From Symploca sp. SIO1C2 (lineage in GTDB: Bacteria > Cyanobacteriota > Cyanobacteriia > Cyanobacteriales > Coleofasciculaceae), in the NCBI GenBank assembly GCA_010672925.1, contig JAAHFP010000016.1, forward strand, positions 1 through 64,000: a DNA stretch of 64,000 nucleotides, written 5' to 3'. The position numbers were made by a program, and so were the translations under genes. Shown here piece after piece: positions 18,051-27,456 of the stretch; position 1 is the first letter of the stretch; the number at the start of each line of letters is the position of its first letter. Below the pieces are notes generated by a model. That model was not told the origin of the DNA, ran no database searches, and saw only the letters and a list, made by a program, of their open reading frames with translations.

Positions 18051-19442
18051 TCATGGTTTTTTCGGGGGAGTCACCTGTAACTTGGGCTGAGCAGTCAAAG
18101 CCTGGTAATAGCGCTCTGAGATTACTTGATTAGCTTCCTCTGTTAAATGAACTGCATCGGTGAAGAATACTTTTGGAGTTACGTTCTTTTGCTCTATGTC
18201 TTTGAAGAGATTGTAGAAATTGAGAACTTTGATATTTTTAGGAAACGCTTTCTCTAATCCCTGACTAGCTTTTATCAATTCAGCATAACCAATCGGTAAC
18301 TGTTTTTGGTAAAGAGTTCCTAATTTACTGACAAGCTCCTGTTCTTGTGGTGACATCTGTGCCTGCTCATAGCCAGTAATTTCTGGTTGAATGGCCACAA
18401 CCAAAGGAATACCTGCTCCTGTGGTGAGGCGAATCATTTGTTGGTGGTGATTGCGATACCGTGCTATTCTTTGCTTGAGCTCAGCTTCATCTGGAGCAAG
18501 ATGTTGTTCCAATGGCAGAGTCTCATCATTTACTACCAGGCTCCGCTGACTGATTGATGGCTCTGGTCTAAAAAGCCATTTTTGTATAGCTTTAATTAAA
18601 TGAGTTTGTGCGATCGCATTTTTCCACTGCTGAGTTATGTGAGTCCAAAAATGTCCAGGAGCATTGTTAAGGAAGGCTTCCGTTTTAGGAATAGTTGTTT
18701 CTTGTTGATTGCTAGGCAACATCAAATCTGTATACCCATCCAAAACAATAATGGCATCTGGGCTATAGGGCAAAATCTGGAGAGCTAATTGAGCCAGTTC
18801 ATTACCAGAGGTATAACCTGGAACAGCAGAATTGATCACCCGGTACTGACCATCTTTAATTTTTGGTGGTTTAGCCAGTGCTTTGATTAATTCTGGCCGA
18901 TAAACAGGTAAAAAAGTTGGTCGATATTTTTCTGGAGAACGCCTTTGTTGATCTATCCTTTGGTTGAGACGAGTTTCAAGCTTGCTAGCTATTGTAGCTT
19001 GGTTGCTTGCATTCCTTTGACCGAAAGCCGTAGAACCACCTAACAGGAAAATCCGAATTTCATCCTGGGGTTTCGCTAAGGGAATAGGATCATCATCACG
19101 GAAACCTTGTTCATTAATACGCCAAAAATCGCTTTGTTGATCTCCAACTAAGCTATAACCTCCCGCCAGATTTCGATAGACAGCAAGGCTTCCTTTATCT
19201 AGTATACCGTCATAAGGCTGTTGGTTCTGACCAAGAAATTTGAGGCGATAAGCGTTATCTTCTGCTGGTTCACCCTTATAAGCGAGTAAAGCACTGCCGT
19301 TGCCTGTAAAGTTAACGATCAGCCATGCCAACAACTCCAAGATAATCAAAACCAAGGGTATAGCAGCAATAATTACCATCAGCGGTAATGGTTTGCGATT
19401 GTGCTTTCGATAATAAAGGCTACGGCGCGACTTGAACATCAA
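18051..19442 (-). CDS. Membrane-anchored SGNH/GDSL-like hydrolase
   Basis: 463 residues. One N-terminal transmembrane helix (about 20-45, LPLMVIIAAIPLVLIILELLAW) follows a basic stretch, so the bulk is periplasmic. The SGNH blocks appear as FLLGGSTAFG (nucleophile Ser), INSAVPGYTSGNE, IIVLDGYTDLM in place of the usual GxND, and FFTDAVHLTEEAN with the Asp/His pair. These are esterases or acyltransferases of cell-wall or exopolysaccharide modification. The substrate is unknown; no polysaccharide genes adjoin. Confidence 0.75.
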   Translation of the reverse strand: MMFKSRRSLYYRKHNRKPLPLMVIIAAIPLVLIILELLAWLIVNFTGNGSALLAYKGEPAEDNAYRLKFLGQNQQPYDGILDKGSLAVYRNLAGGYSLVGDQQSDFWRINEQGFRDDDPIPLAKPQDEIRIFLLGGSTAFGQRNASNQATIASKLETRLNQRIDQQRRSPEKYRPTFLPVYRPELIKALAKPPKIKDGQYRVINSAVPGYTSGNELAQLALQILPYSPDAIIVLDGYTDLMLPSNQQETTIPKTEAFLNNAPGHFWTHITQQWKNAIAQTHLIKAIQKWLFRPEPSISQRSLVVNDETLPLEQHLAPDEAELKQRIARYRNHHQQMIRLTTGAGIPLVVAIQPEITGYEQAQMSPQEQELVSKLGTLYQKQLPIGYAELIKASQGLEKAFPKNIKVLNFYNLFKDIEQKNVTPKVFFTDAVHLTEEANQVISERYYQALTAQPKLQVTPPKKP

Positions 19443-19785
19443 AATACTTTCCTTAAATCATCCAGTTTCTCTTTGTTAACCCTTCCCATCGGCTACCAGC
19501 TATCAGGCGAGACAAAAAGGCTGTGAGTAGATATACCACACCACATAAACACCTAATACCTGATCTCAAATAGCATGTCCCACTTTCAGTTAATAGCCCT
19601 CCTTTGCCTCTTTTTGTTATTTAACAAGCAGTAATTTGGCTTTTCCCTGGAGCTGGGAAAGGTTAAGATTACTTCTGATGCCTCTTTAGGCTGGCAATAA
19701 AGGTTTGAACAAGATGTGAGTTGAGTATTACTACTCACTCATTATGTGTTACAGGAGAGCGCACACAAAGATACATATTATACCT
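19443..19785. other. Divergent intergenic region
   Basis: Between the SGNH gene and the phosphatase. TTCCCTGGAGCTGGGAAAGG (about 19635-19662) forms a short hairpin. No other feature seen. Confidence 0.4.
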
Positions 19786-20274
19786 ATGCCCTACAAGTTA
19801 CTATTTGTTTGTCTTGGTAATATCTGTCGTTCTCCCTCAGCGGAGAACATCATGAATCATTTGATTGAAGAAGCTGGTCTTAGCGACAGCATTGTCTGTG
19901 ACTCGGCTGGTACCAGCAGTTATCATATTGGTTCTTCCCCTGACCGACGTATGGCGGCAGCAGCTAAAAATCGGGGCATAATACTCAAAGGACAAGCGCG
20001 GCAATTTCAGCAGTCTGACTTTGAGGCGTTTGACCTAATTTTGGCAATGGATCGAGATAATTATCAAGACATTTTGTTCCTAGACTCCCAGGGGAAGTAC
20101 CAGGACAGAGTAAAACTCATTTGTGATTTTGCGTCCCATCATCAGGAACGAGAAGTCCCTGACCCTTACTACGGTGGTACAGAGGGATTTAACAAAGTTA
20201 TCGATTTGCTCCTGGACGCCTGCGAGGGTTTGCTACAAAATCTTGTTAGTACTAATGAACTAACTAAGAAATAA
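19786..20274 (+). CDS. Low-molecular-weight protein-tyrosine phosphatase
   Basis: I choose the ATG at 19786 (MPYKLLFVCLGNICRSPSAE), which puts the P-loop C-x5-R (CLGNICR, Cys9-Arg15) at the N-terminus as in the family; the upstream in-frame ATG at 19744 adds 14 unlikely residues. The general-acid loop VPDPYYGG is near residue 125. About 162 residues. It dephosphorylates tyrosine residues in the cytoplasm; in bacteria such enzymes often control exopolysaccharide kinases. No Wzc-type kinase is adjacent. Confidence 0.9.
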   Translation: MPYKLLFVCLGNICRSPSAENIMNHLIEEAGLSDSIVCDSAGTSSYHIGSSPDRRMAAAAKNRGIILKGQARQFQQSDFEAFDLILAMDRDNYQDILFLDSQGKYQDRVKLICDFASHHQEREVPDPYYGGTEGFNKVIDLLLDACEGLLQNLVSTNELTKK

Positions 20275-20341
20275 AAACAGATTTAGTATCAAGTCTTTAG
20301 GTTTTTTTATTGGAAATAAAATTGCTTATCTGAACTTGATA

Positions 20342-21064
20342 TTATTCTACTAAACGATTTTCCAAAGCAAACCGAACCAGTTCAGCCCGTTTACTAGTGT
20401 CCGTTTTTCTGAGGAGATTACTGACGTACTTTTCTATTGTCCGATGACTAAGATGAAGATTGCTACCAATTTCGACATTTGATTGACCTGTAGTCAGTAA
20501 ATCCAAAACTTCCTGTTCGCGATTAGTTAAATGGAAAGTATTTACCTTGGAAGCACTCCCGTCATGCTGTTTGTTTTCTTGGCTGTTAATCGGAACTGAA
20601 GCTGGTGTTTTTTCCTGAGGTGTCTTAGTAGATTTTTCTGACATTTCTTGAGAAACTCCTCTTGAGGAGAAGCTTATCTCTGCTTGTAGCATATTTGCTC
20701 GCTCTAGGAGATTGCGAATTACTGCACCTAATTCCTCCATCTCAAAAGGTTTGGGTAGATACAAGTCACATCCCAACTTATAGCCAAGTATGCGCTCTTC
20801 CGTACTACCACGCTCCGTTAAAAAAACAACTGGTAACAAACGAAATGCTGGTTTCTGACGGACTTGCCGCACCAACTCGTATCCATCCATGCGAGGCATA
20901 TTGATATCTGTGACAATCATATGAGGATGGTAGGTTTCAATCATCGACAGCGCCTGCTGACCATCCTCAGCAGCAATCACAGAGTAGCCTGCCATCTCCA
21001 AGTAATCACTGACAGAGAGACGGGTACCTAAGTTATCATCTGCAACTAGGATAATCAAGGGCAT
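20342..21064 (-). CDS. NarL/FixJ-family response regulator
   Basis: 240 residues. Receiver domain residues 1-125 with the acidic pair DD (9-10), phospho-acceptor Asp53 in VTDINMPRMDGYEL and Lys in LPKPFE. A linker of about 50 residues rich in Ser/Gln follows, then a LuxR-type HTH (LTNREQEVLDLLTTGQSNVEIGSNLHLS...). Organisation and length resemble the cyanobacterial/plastid Ycf29 group, which I offer only as a likely relative. No sensor kinase lies adjacent. Confidence 0.85.
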   Translation of the reverse strand: MPLIILVADDNLGTRLSVSDYLEMAGYSVIAAEDGQQALSMIETYHPHMIVTDINMPRMDGYELVRQVRQKPAFRLLPVVFLTERGSTEERILGYKLGCDLYLPKPFEMEELGAVIRNLLERANMLQAEISFSSRGVSQEMSEKSTKTPQEKTPASVPINSQENKQHDGSASKVNTFHLTNREQEVLDLLTTGQSNVEIGSNLHLSHRTIEKYVSNLLRKTDTSKRAELVRFALENRLVE

Positions 21065-21331
21065 GGAGTACTGAAATAAAAGCCAACTTTATGACAGCAG
21101 GGGTCACCTGTTATAACCGAAGGTTTAACGGGGGTAAGTGCCACCAGAAACTAAATTGAGCAATAAAGTTTTTGGAGCATGGTGAGCGTAGCTCAGGAAA
21201 TCATCATTTCGATAAGTTGTACTTTCAAGAAACAAGGGGTGGAGGGTGAAGGAAAAAATCAATCCAACTCTCCCCCCATGTTTCTATTGTCCCATATCAA
21301 AACTAAACTGAGCGTGCTCAGGAGTTAAATG

Positions 21332-22918
21332 TTAAATGGTAGAAACCAGCAAACTGCTTGGTTGACCCAAATTTCCTTCTAAAACCACAGTCCGTTGATT
21401 TGTATGAAGGTGGCGTAAAATTTGGTAAATTGCTTCGATTTTGTCAGATGCCTCAGCTTTCTGAGCCAATACTAACAGAGATATTGGCGCATTCTCATCC
21501 TGTAGCACTTGGATAACCCTTTGCTGTAAATCCAAAATCGCTGCAGCAGCTTTCTTACCAGCTTCTACTCCTGGTTGGTGGTAGGCATTGATATTTACCA
21601 AGAAGCCATAAAGACCAACAGCACGTTCGTATAAAGCAATTAATGCTCCCACTATCCGAGGATTGACTTGAGGAATCGTAACAGTGATAGAATCTCGCTG
21701 ATTTTCGTACAAAGCCTGCCGAGTTCCTTGCAATAAACCAGCTAAATAATCTCCTGAAGTTACCCCTGGTTCTACTTCGGGGGAGGTTCCCTGACGGTCT
21801 TCTAAGACCTCAATAAAGGTGGCGAAAAAATTGGAAACTCCTTCTCGTAACTGCTGTACATAGGCATGTTGATCAGTTGTTCCTTTATTACCATAGACAG
21901 CAATTCCCTGGTAGACTGTTTTTCCATCTAAGTCTTTCTCCTTGCCCAGAGATTCCATAACCAACTGTTGCAAGTAGCGAGAAAATAGCAACAGACTGTC
22001 TTTGTAGGGTAACACTACCATATCCTTCTCCCCTTTGCCGTTCCCTGAAAAATACCAGGACAAGGCAAGTAAAGCAGCAGGATTTTCTCGAATCTTGGGT
22101 ATTCGAGTAGCGATGTCCATCTCCTTCGCACCGGCAAGCATCTCCTGGATATTAATTCCTTGTAAAGCCGCTGGAAGCAATCCCACTGCCGATAGTTCTG
22201 AGGTACGTCCTCCAATCCAGTCATACATGGGAAATGTTGCCAGCCAACTTTCAGATTTAGCCAGTTGATCTAGTTTGCTGTCTTTGCCTGTAATAGCTAC
22301 CGCATGACGGCCAAATTCCAAGTTCTGGGCTTCGTAGGCTTTTTTCACCTCAATCATGCCGTTACGGGTTTCCGGTGTCCCCCCAGATTTGGAGATTACT
22401 AATACTAGGGTGCTGGAAAGTCGGTCTTTTGTCCTGGTAAGTACGCTATCAATACCAGCAGGATCTGTATTGTCAATAAAGTGTATTGCCAGAGGCGGGA
22501 AAACTGGTGCAAGGGCATCTGCGACAAATTGAGGCCCAAGAGCAGAACCACCAATTCCGATGGAAAGAACATCGGTAAATTTGGAGCCGCTATCGGTAAG
22601 GATAGCACCACTATGGACTTTTTGAGTAAAGTCTTCAATCTTTTCTAGAGTATTGAGGATTTCTTGTTTGAGTTGAGGGTTTGGTGCTAAGTCAGGAGTT
22701 CTTAACCAATAGTGACCAACCATGCGGTTCTCGTCAGGATTAGCAATAGCTCCTCCCTCTAGGGCTTCCATCTCCTTAAATGCTTGCTCAAACTTTGGTT
22801 TCATTCCCTCGACAAAAGTATTGTCAAACCTCATACGGCTGACATCAAGGTAAAATTCCAAACCTTCATGGTAATAAAGCCAGTCTTGGTAGCGTTGCCA
22901 GAGTGCAGCAGCGTCCAT
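21332..22918 (-). CDS. pgi: Glucose-6-phosphate isomerase
   Basis: 528 residues. Sugar-phosphate binding segments [26 protein letters not shown] and [14 protein letters not shown] are clear, and [11 protein letters not shown] resembles the region with the catalytic Glu/His in this family. It interconverts glucose-6-P and fructose-6-P in glycolysis, gluconeogenesis and the oxidative pentose phosphate route. Length fits the cyanobacterial form. Monocistronic. Confidence 0.93.
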   Translation of the reverse strand: MDAAALWQRYQDWLYYHEGLEFYLDVSRMRFDNTFVEGMKPKFEQAFKEMEALEGGAIANPDENRMVGHYWLRTPDLAPNPQLKQEILNTLEKIEDFTQKVHSGAILTDSGSKFTDVLSIGIGGSALGPQFVADALAPVFPPLAIHFIDNTDPAGIDSVLTRTKDRLSSTLVLVISKSGGTPETRNGMIEVKKAYEAQNLEFGRHAVAITGKDSKLDQLAKSESWLATFPMYDWIGGRTSELSAVGLLPAALQGINIQEMLAGAKEMDIATRIPKIRENPAALLALSWYFSGNGKGEKDMVVLPYKDSLLLFSRYLQQLVMESLGKEKDLDGKTVYQGIAVYGNKGTTDQHAYVQQLREGVSNFFATFIEVLEDRQGTSPEVEPGVTSGDYLAGLLQGTRQALYENQRDSITVTIPQVNPRIVGALIALYERAVGLYGFLVNINAYHQPGVEAGKKAAAAILDLQQRVIQVLQDENAPISLLVLAQKAEASDKIEAIYQILRHLHTNQRTVVLEGNLGQPSSLLVSTI

Positions 22919-23168
22919 AAATAACCCTCTTTCCTTCTGTCTTTACCAACCACAAGTTTAAGTGGTCAGTTGTTGATCTGTCAGTTGTTTTACTCTTCTT
23001 GTTTCCTTCTTTCCCTACTCCTCTTCATTGGGACTGCCTTCAGGAGGATTGGATATTTTTTTATGGGAAACCTCCTTACTAGGAAAGTATGTCATCAACT
23101 TCTGATAAATTAATGCTATTACTTGTCAATAAAGATTGCCCTAGTCTCAAATAATAGGCTACATATTC

Positions 23169-24875
23169 ATGGGAAAACCAGCTAAAGATTTACCACCCGC
23201 TCCTGTACAGCCACCACCTCAGAAAATCTTTTTTTCAGGTCTTCTCAACGGTTGGACAGCACTTGTAATGGCGATCGCATTTTTAGTAGCGACTCCAGTA
23301 CTATTTGTGTTGAGTAATGTATTTGTTGACTCTGGGGATATTTGGAGTCATCTGGCTCAGACTGTCTTGTGGCGTTATATTACCAACTCCTTGTTGCTGA
23401 TGATTGGTGTTGGTTGTGGTGCGCTGGTAATTGGTGTCGGTACAGCATGGTTGGTAACCATGTGCTCTTTTTGGGGCTCTCGTCTGTTTGAATGGGCCCT
23501 ACTACTACCATTAGCTGCTCCTGCCTATGTACTTGCTTACACCTACACCGACTTCTTGGATTACGCTGGTAAAGTACAGACAGAGCTTCGTGAGCTATTT
23601 GGCTGGGGTTATGGGGACTACTGGTTTCCCAATATCCGCTCCCTTGGTGGTGCGATCGCAATGCTGGTACTAGTACTATATCCCTATGTATATTTATTGG
23701 CTCGTGTTGCTTTCTTAGAGCAGTCAGGATGTACTTTAGAAGCTAGCCGTAGTCTTGGTTGCGGCCCTTGGCGTAGTTTTTTTACTATTGCTTTACCCTT
23801 AGCAAGACCTGCAATTGTTGCTGGTTTAGCCTTGGTGATGATGGAAACTCTCAACGACTTTGGTACAGTGCAGTATTTTGGTGTCCAAACTTTTACCACT
23901 GGCATCTATAGAACTTGGTTTGGCTTAGGAGAAAGAGCAGGAGCAGCTCAGTTAGCAGCTTTTCTCTTATTATTCATCCTATGGCTAATTTTACTGGAGC
24001 GTTGGTCAAGACGGCAGGCAAGATATTATCAAAACACAGGAACCCAACGCAAAATGTCTAGGTATCAACTAGGGTTGCTCCAGGCTGTAGGTGCTTGGTG
24101 GAGTTGTTTTATTCCCTTGTTTCTGGGTTTTTTGCTACCAGGGGCAATCCTGTTGGAAATGACTATTAAAAATGCTACAATTACTTTTGATGAGCGCTTT
24201 TGGGACTTTGCTAAAAATAGTTTTATTCTAGCAGTAGTTACTGCTATTTTGGGAGTAGTAATTGCCTTAGTTATGGCCTATGGATTACGGCTGCGTCCTA
24301 AAATGCTAATGCGTTTTGCCGTTCAAATAGCTTCCATGGGCTATGCAGTCCCAGGTTCAGTAATTGCGGTGGGTATCCTCATTCCCATTGGTAGACTAGA
24401 TAACGCGATCGATGCCTGGATGCGTAGCACCTTTGGCATATCCACCGGTTTACTCTTCAGTGGCACAATTACTGCTTTAGTTTTTGCCTATCTAGTGCGC
24501 TTTCTTGCTGTCTCTTTCAATGCAGTTGAAGCCAGTCTAGGTAAAATCAAACCAAGTCTAGATGATGCGGCTCGTTCCCTTGGTCAAGGGCCAACTAGTA
24601 CTTTAGTTAAGGTACATGTACCAATTATGTGGGGTAGTTTGCTAACTGCGGCAATGTTAGTATTTGTCGATGTTATGAAAGAACTACCTGCAACCTTAAT
24701 TATTCGACCATTTAATTTTGATACCCTAGCAGTGAGGGTATACAATCTAGCTGCCGATGAACGGTTAGCAGAAGCCGCAGGAGCCGCATTAGCGATCGTG
24801 GCGGTGGGAATTGTACCAGTAATTATTTTAAGTATGAGGGTTGCTCAGTCTCGAGTAAATCGAAGCAACGGTTGA
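23169..24875 (+). CDS. futB: Iron(III) ABC transporter permease (FutB-like)
   Basis: 568 residues with about 12 predicted helices arranged as two fused halves, as in SfuB/FbpB/FutB permeases. Each half carries an EAA-type loop: EASRSLGCGPWRSFFTIALPLARP in the first (about 195-218; given here in parts as EASRSLGCGPWR) and DDAARSLGQGPTSTLVKVHVP in the second (DDAARSLGQGP). It would move ferric iron or a similar ligand across the inner membrane with FutA and FutC, neither of which is adjacent. A thiamine permease (ThiP) is similar and cannot be excluded; thiaminase lies 2.6 kb downstream but behind mobile DNA. Confidence 0.8.
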   Translation: MGKPAKDLPPAPVQPPPQKIFFSGLLNGWTALVMAIAFLVATPVLFVLSNVFVDSGDIWSHLAQTVLWRYITNSLLLMIGVGCGALVIGVGTAWLVTMCSFWGSRLFEWALLLPLAAPAYVLAYTYTDFLDYAGKVQTELRELFGWGYGDYWFPNIRSLGGAIAMLVLVLYPYVYLLARVAFLEQSGCTLEASRSLGCGPWRSFFTIALPLARPAIVAGLALVMMETLNDFGTVQYFGVQTFTTGIYRTWFGLGERAGAAQLAAFLLLFILWLILLERWSRRQARYYQNTGTQRKMSRYQLGLLQAVGAWWSCFIPLFLGFLLPGAILLEMTIKNATITFDERFWDFAKNSFILAVVTAILGVVIALVMAYGLRLRPKMLMRFAVQIASMGYAVPGSVIAVGILIPIGRLDNAIDAWMRSTFGISTGLLFSGTITALVFAYLVRFLAVSFNAVEASLGKIKPSLDDAARSLGQGPTSTLVKVHVPIMWGSLLTAAMLVFVDVMKELPATLIIRPFNFDTLAVRVYNLAADERLAEAAGAALAIVAVGIVPVIILSMRVAQSRVNRSNG

Positions 24876-24924
24876 TACGTACCGTGGGGCACACGGTAAC
24901 ATTTCAGTCGGAGTACTGGATAAA

Positions 24925-25082
24925 CTTAGATCTTGCACGCCTGTCGAAAATTGACTTGTGAAGGTAGGCAATAGGCAATAGGCACTCTTGCAATAGTGAT
25001 AAGATTGGACGTTTTCAGCACCGAAATTGATTGTTTCAGCTTCCGTTGTCCAGTATTTTTGATGCATAGTGCAAGATCTGAG
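24925..25082. repeat. MITE C copy 1
   Basis: 158 bp with 14-bp terminal inverted repeats CTTAGATCTTGCAC and CTCAGATCTTGCAC (right end reversed), flanked by 5-bp direct repeats ATAAA (24920-24924 and 25083-25087). No coding capacity. Other copies: 28930-29088 (opposite orientation) and 29349-29506. Confidence 0.9.
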
Positions 25083-25146
25083 ATAAACGCTTCTGGACAG
25101 ATGGCGCGACCTGAAAAAGGTCATTTGGTACGGGAGACCGACTCCC

Positions 25147-25240
25147 CTCACAGGGGTAGGTTTTTTACATTAATCGTATAATGAGGTAAGACAAGGAAGA
25201 CAAGGGGGGAAAGTGGACAAGGGAGAAGAGGAAAGAAGAA
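25147..25240. repeat. Left arm of a long inverted repeat
   Basis: CTCACAGGGGTAGGTTTTTT and ACAT that follow are repeated in inverted orientation at 26969-26992 with one mismatch in 24 bases. The purine-rich continuation (GACAAGGAAGACAAGG and GAAAGTGGACAAGG) also has an inverted counterpart down to about 26905. The pair encloses the four-helix-bundle pseudogene, the IS4-type gene and MITE B. Confidence 0.6.
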
Positions 25241-25249
25241 GCATTTTTT

Positions 25250-25632
25250 TCTCATGAAGATCTCATCATCTATCAAAAAGCATTTGATGCGGCTATGACT
25301 ATCTTTGAATTATCACGCGCAATTTCCTAGCGAGGAAAAATACTCTCTGACTGACCAAATTCGTCGTTCGTCTCGTTCTGTCTGTTCCAACTTTGCCGAG
25401 GCGTGGCGAAAAAGAAGGTATCAAGCATCATTTGTCTCCAAATTAAATGATTGTGAGGCTGAATCAGCTGAAACGCAAGTCTGGCTTAAATTTGCACCTC
25501 AAGTGTAACTATATATCTCCTGAAAAAGGAAGAGAATTATATAGTATATATAATCAAATCGTAAGTGGACTAGTCAAAATGATTAAGTCAGAGAGAAAAT
25601 TGGTTAATTGGTTAAGCCATGTTACAGAATAA
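25250..25632 (+). pseudogene. Four-helix-bundle protein (23S rRNA IVP-like), double frameshift
   Basis: Three successive frames together spell one protein of this family: HEDLIIYQKAFDAAMTIFEL (about 25252-25311), then FPSEEKYSLTDQIRRSSRSV with CSNFAEAWRKRRY (about 25322-25420) and LNDCEAESAETQVWL, then LKCNYISPEKGRELYSIYNQ. The first shift is near 25318 (before a TAG) and the second near 25495. The usual members are about 120 residues. The 3' end runs into the transposase start at 25619, so the IS probably inserted at or near its end. Confidence 0.75.
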
Positions 25633-26791
25633 GTATCTAAAAGACTGGTCAAGAATTGTATCTTATCACTTTCCTCATCTGTCATTACCGGAAGTAGCCG
25701 GTTTGGCAAGTTGGAGTTTTGGCATGGTTATGACTGGTTCAAGTAGTCTAACTAGAGTTTCTGAATTGATTGCTAAAGTGAATAGAGAAAAAACTAATAC
25801 AGTCCGAAAAAGACTCAAAGAATGGTATCAAGATAGTAAGGCAAAGAAGGGAAATAAAAGGAAAGAGTTAGATATCAATAAATGCTTTGTACCTTTACTC
25901 AAATGGATTATTAGCTTATGGAATAGTGAGGAAAAATGGCTACCATTGGCAATAGATACAACTAATATTGGGTCAAATTTTACGGTTCTATCTCTTCATG
26001 TTCTTTATCAGGGTTGTGGAATTCCTGTGGCCTGGAAGATTGTTAAAGGTACAGAAAAAGGCTCTTGGAAGCCTCATTGGCAAAATCTATTTCAATCTCT
26101 ATTGAATGCAATACCTGATGATTGGCAAGTCATTGTCTCAGCAGATAGAGGATTGTATGCTGATTGGTTATTTGCCGAAATTTGTGCTCTAAATTGGCAT
26201 CCTTTCTTGAGAATCAATTATCAAGGAACATATCGAGTCAGAGGTGAAAACGAATGGAAATCTTTAGAGACAGTTGTACCTCAGACAGCCATGAGTTGGT
26301 CAGGTCAGGTTACTTGTTTTAAAACTAACCCTCTTGATTGTACTTTATTAGCATGTTGGTCTGAAGGTTATCAAACTCCTTGGTTAATTATTACTGACTT
26401 AGAACCAGAACAAGGAAATGCTCGATGGTACAGTTTTCGGTATTGGATTGAATCGAGTTATAGAGATGTTAAAAGTGATGGTTGGCAGTGGAATAAAACC
26501 AGATTAAGAGAACCAGATAGAGCTGAGAGAATCTGGTTAGCTATGGCAGTAGCTACTCTCTGGGCTGTAACAGTTGGCAGTGATGAACAACGACATTTAT
26601 CAGACAAATTCAATAACCAGGTAATTACCGAAAAATGTAAAAATCCGCAATGTGAATTAAAGCAAGCCAATCGAACTATATCTTGTTTTTTACAAGGACT
26701 AATTAAGATTATTGCTGATTTAATTTGCGGTAAAAGCATTTCCTTAAATGGATTACTTCCGCAATCATCCCTTGTCGTAAATACTTCGTAA
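25619..26791 (+). mobile_element. IS4-family transposase gene
   Basis: 390 residues of the DDE type: LAIDTTN (first Asp, near 118), SADRGLYADWLF (second Asp, near 178) and the Y-(2)-R-(3)-E-like region YWIESSYRDVKSDGW with Glu near 280. This is the IS4 signature. The frame is complete. I could not fix the terminal inverted repeats: the left side joins the four-helix-bundle pseudogene and the right side touches MITE B at 26792, so the element may be truncated or its ends altered. Confidence 0.8.
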
Positions 26792-26897
26792 TACAGCGCT
26801 TCCCGCTGTTACGAGGTACAGTAAAAACGACTAGAAAAAATTTATCCAATCTTGACAACTGATCCAAGTGTACCTCATTGCAGCGGTAACTGCTGTA
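26792..26897. repeat. MITE B copy 2
   Basis: 106 bp bounded by TA, in the opposite orientation to copy 1 (739-843). Its reverse complement shares CCGCTGCAATGAGGTACAC, a GTTGTCAAGAT core and CTGTACCTCGTAACAGCG with that copy. It begins immediately after the transposase stop. Confidence 0.85.
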
Positions 26898-27456
26898 TAC
26901 ATTCATCTTCTTTCTTCCTTGTCTACTTTCCTTCCTTGTCCTCCTTGTCTCACCGACCCTCGCGTCTTATGTAAAAAACCTACCCTTGTGAGCTTCCCCC
27001 TCTCCCCACACTCCTCTTCAAAGAAAGGCTTTTGGCGTAATCTGTGTGCCATTCCCCCTGAGTCTTTCCATGCTAGGTAATGACTGAAGCAATCCCAACA
27101 AGCAACGAGGAACTGTTCAACCCCTGGCTCTCATGGATGGAGACTCACCCAGACTAGGCTAAATTCATCCCTCAATTTACTCAACTCTCAGCCCAGAAAT
27201 AAGACTGGGCTATTTTTTCTTAGTCTAAACTCAGTAATTATACGGAAGAAAGCAAAGCCAAGTTATAAGTAATTTTACGGAAGACACGCAAAGAGCAGAT
27301 GTGTAAATATATTCGCGTCTTGATAAAAAGTAGATTGGCTTTGACTTCGTTCAACCCAAAACAGAGTGAGGAAGCAATATTTGTTCGGTTGCGTTCCTCA
27401 ACAAGGCTGACAGCTTAATAATGTCTGTCGATAGTTCTGTAGAATTCTGAAGAGTA
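26898..27456. other. Intergenic region before the thiaminase gene
   Basis: 26905-26992 is the right arm of the inverted repeat described at 25147. A rho-independent terminator lies at 27190-27218 (separate entry) though no gene upstream is visible. From 27219 to 27456 the DNA is presumably the thiaminase promoter; I see no TPP riboswitch consensus there. Confidence 0.5.
27190..27218 (+). terminator. Rho-independent terminator
   Basis: AGCCCAG, loop AAATAAGA, CTGGGCT, then ATTTTTT. Seven-base stem with T tract on the + strand. The transcript it ended is not evident; it may be a relic of a gene displaced by the insertions at 24.9-26.9 kb. Confidence 0.7.

Noticed and set aside
27080..27456. 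TPP riboswitch before the thiaminase gene
   Set aside because: The thi-box consensus (CTGAGA and ACCTGATCTGG-like) was looked for and not found.
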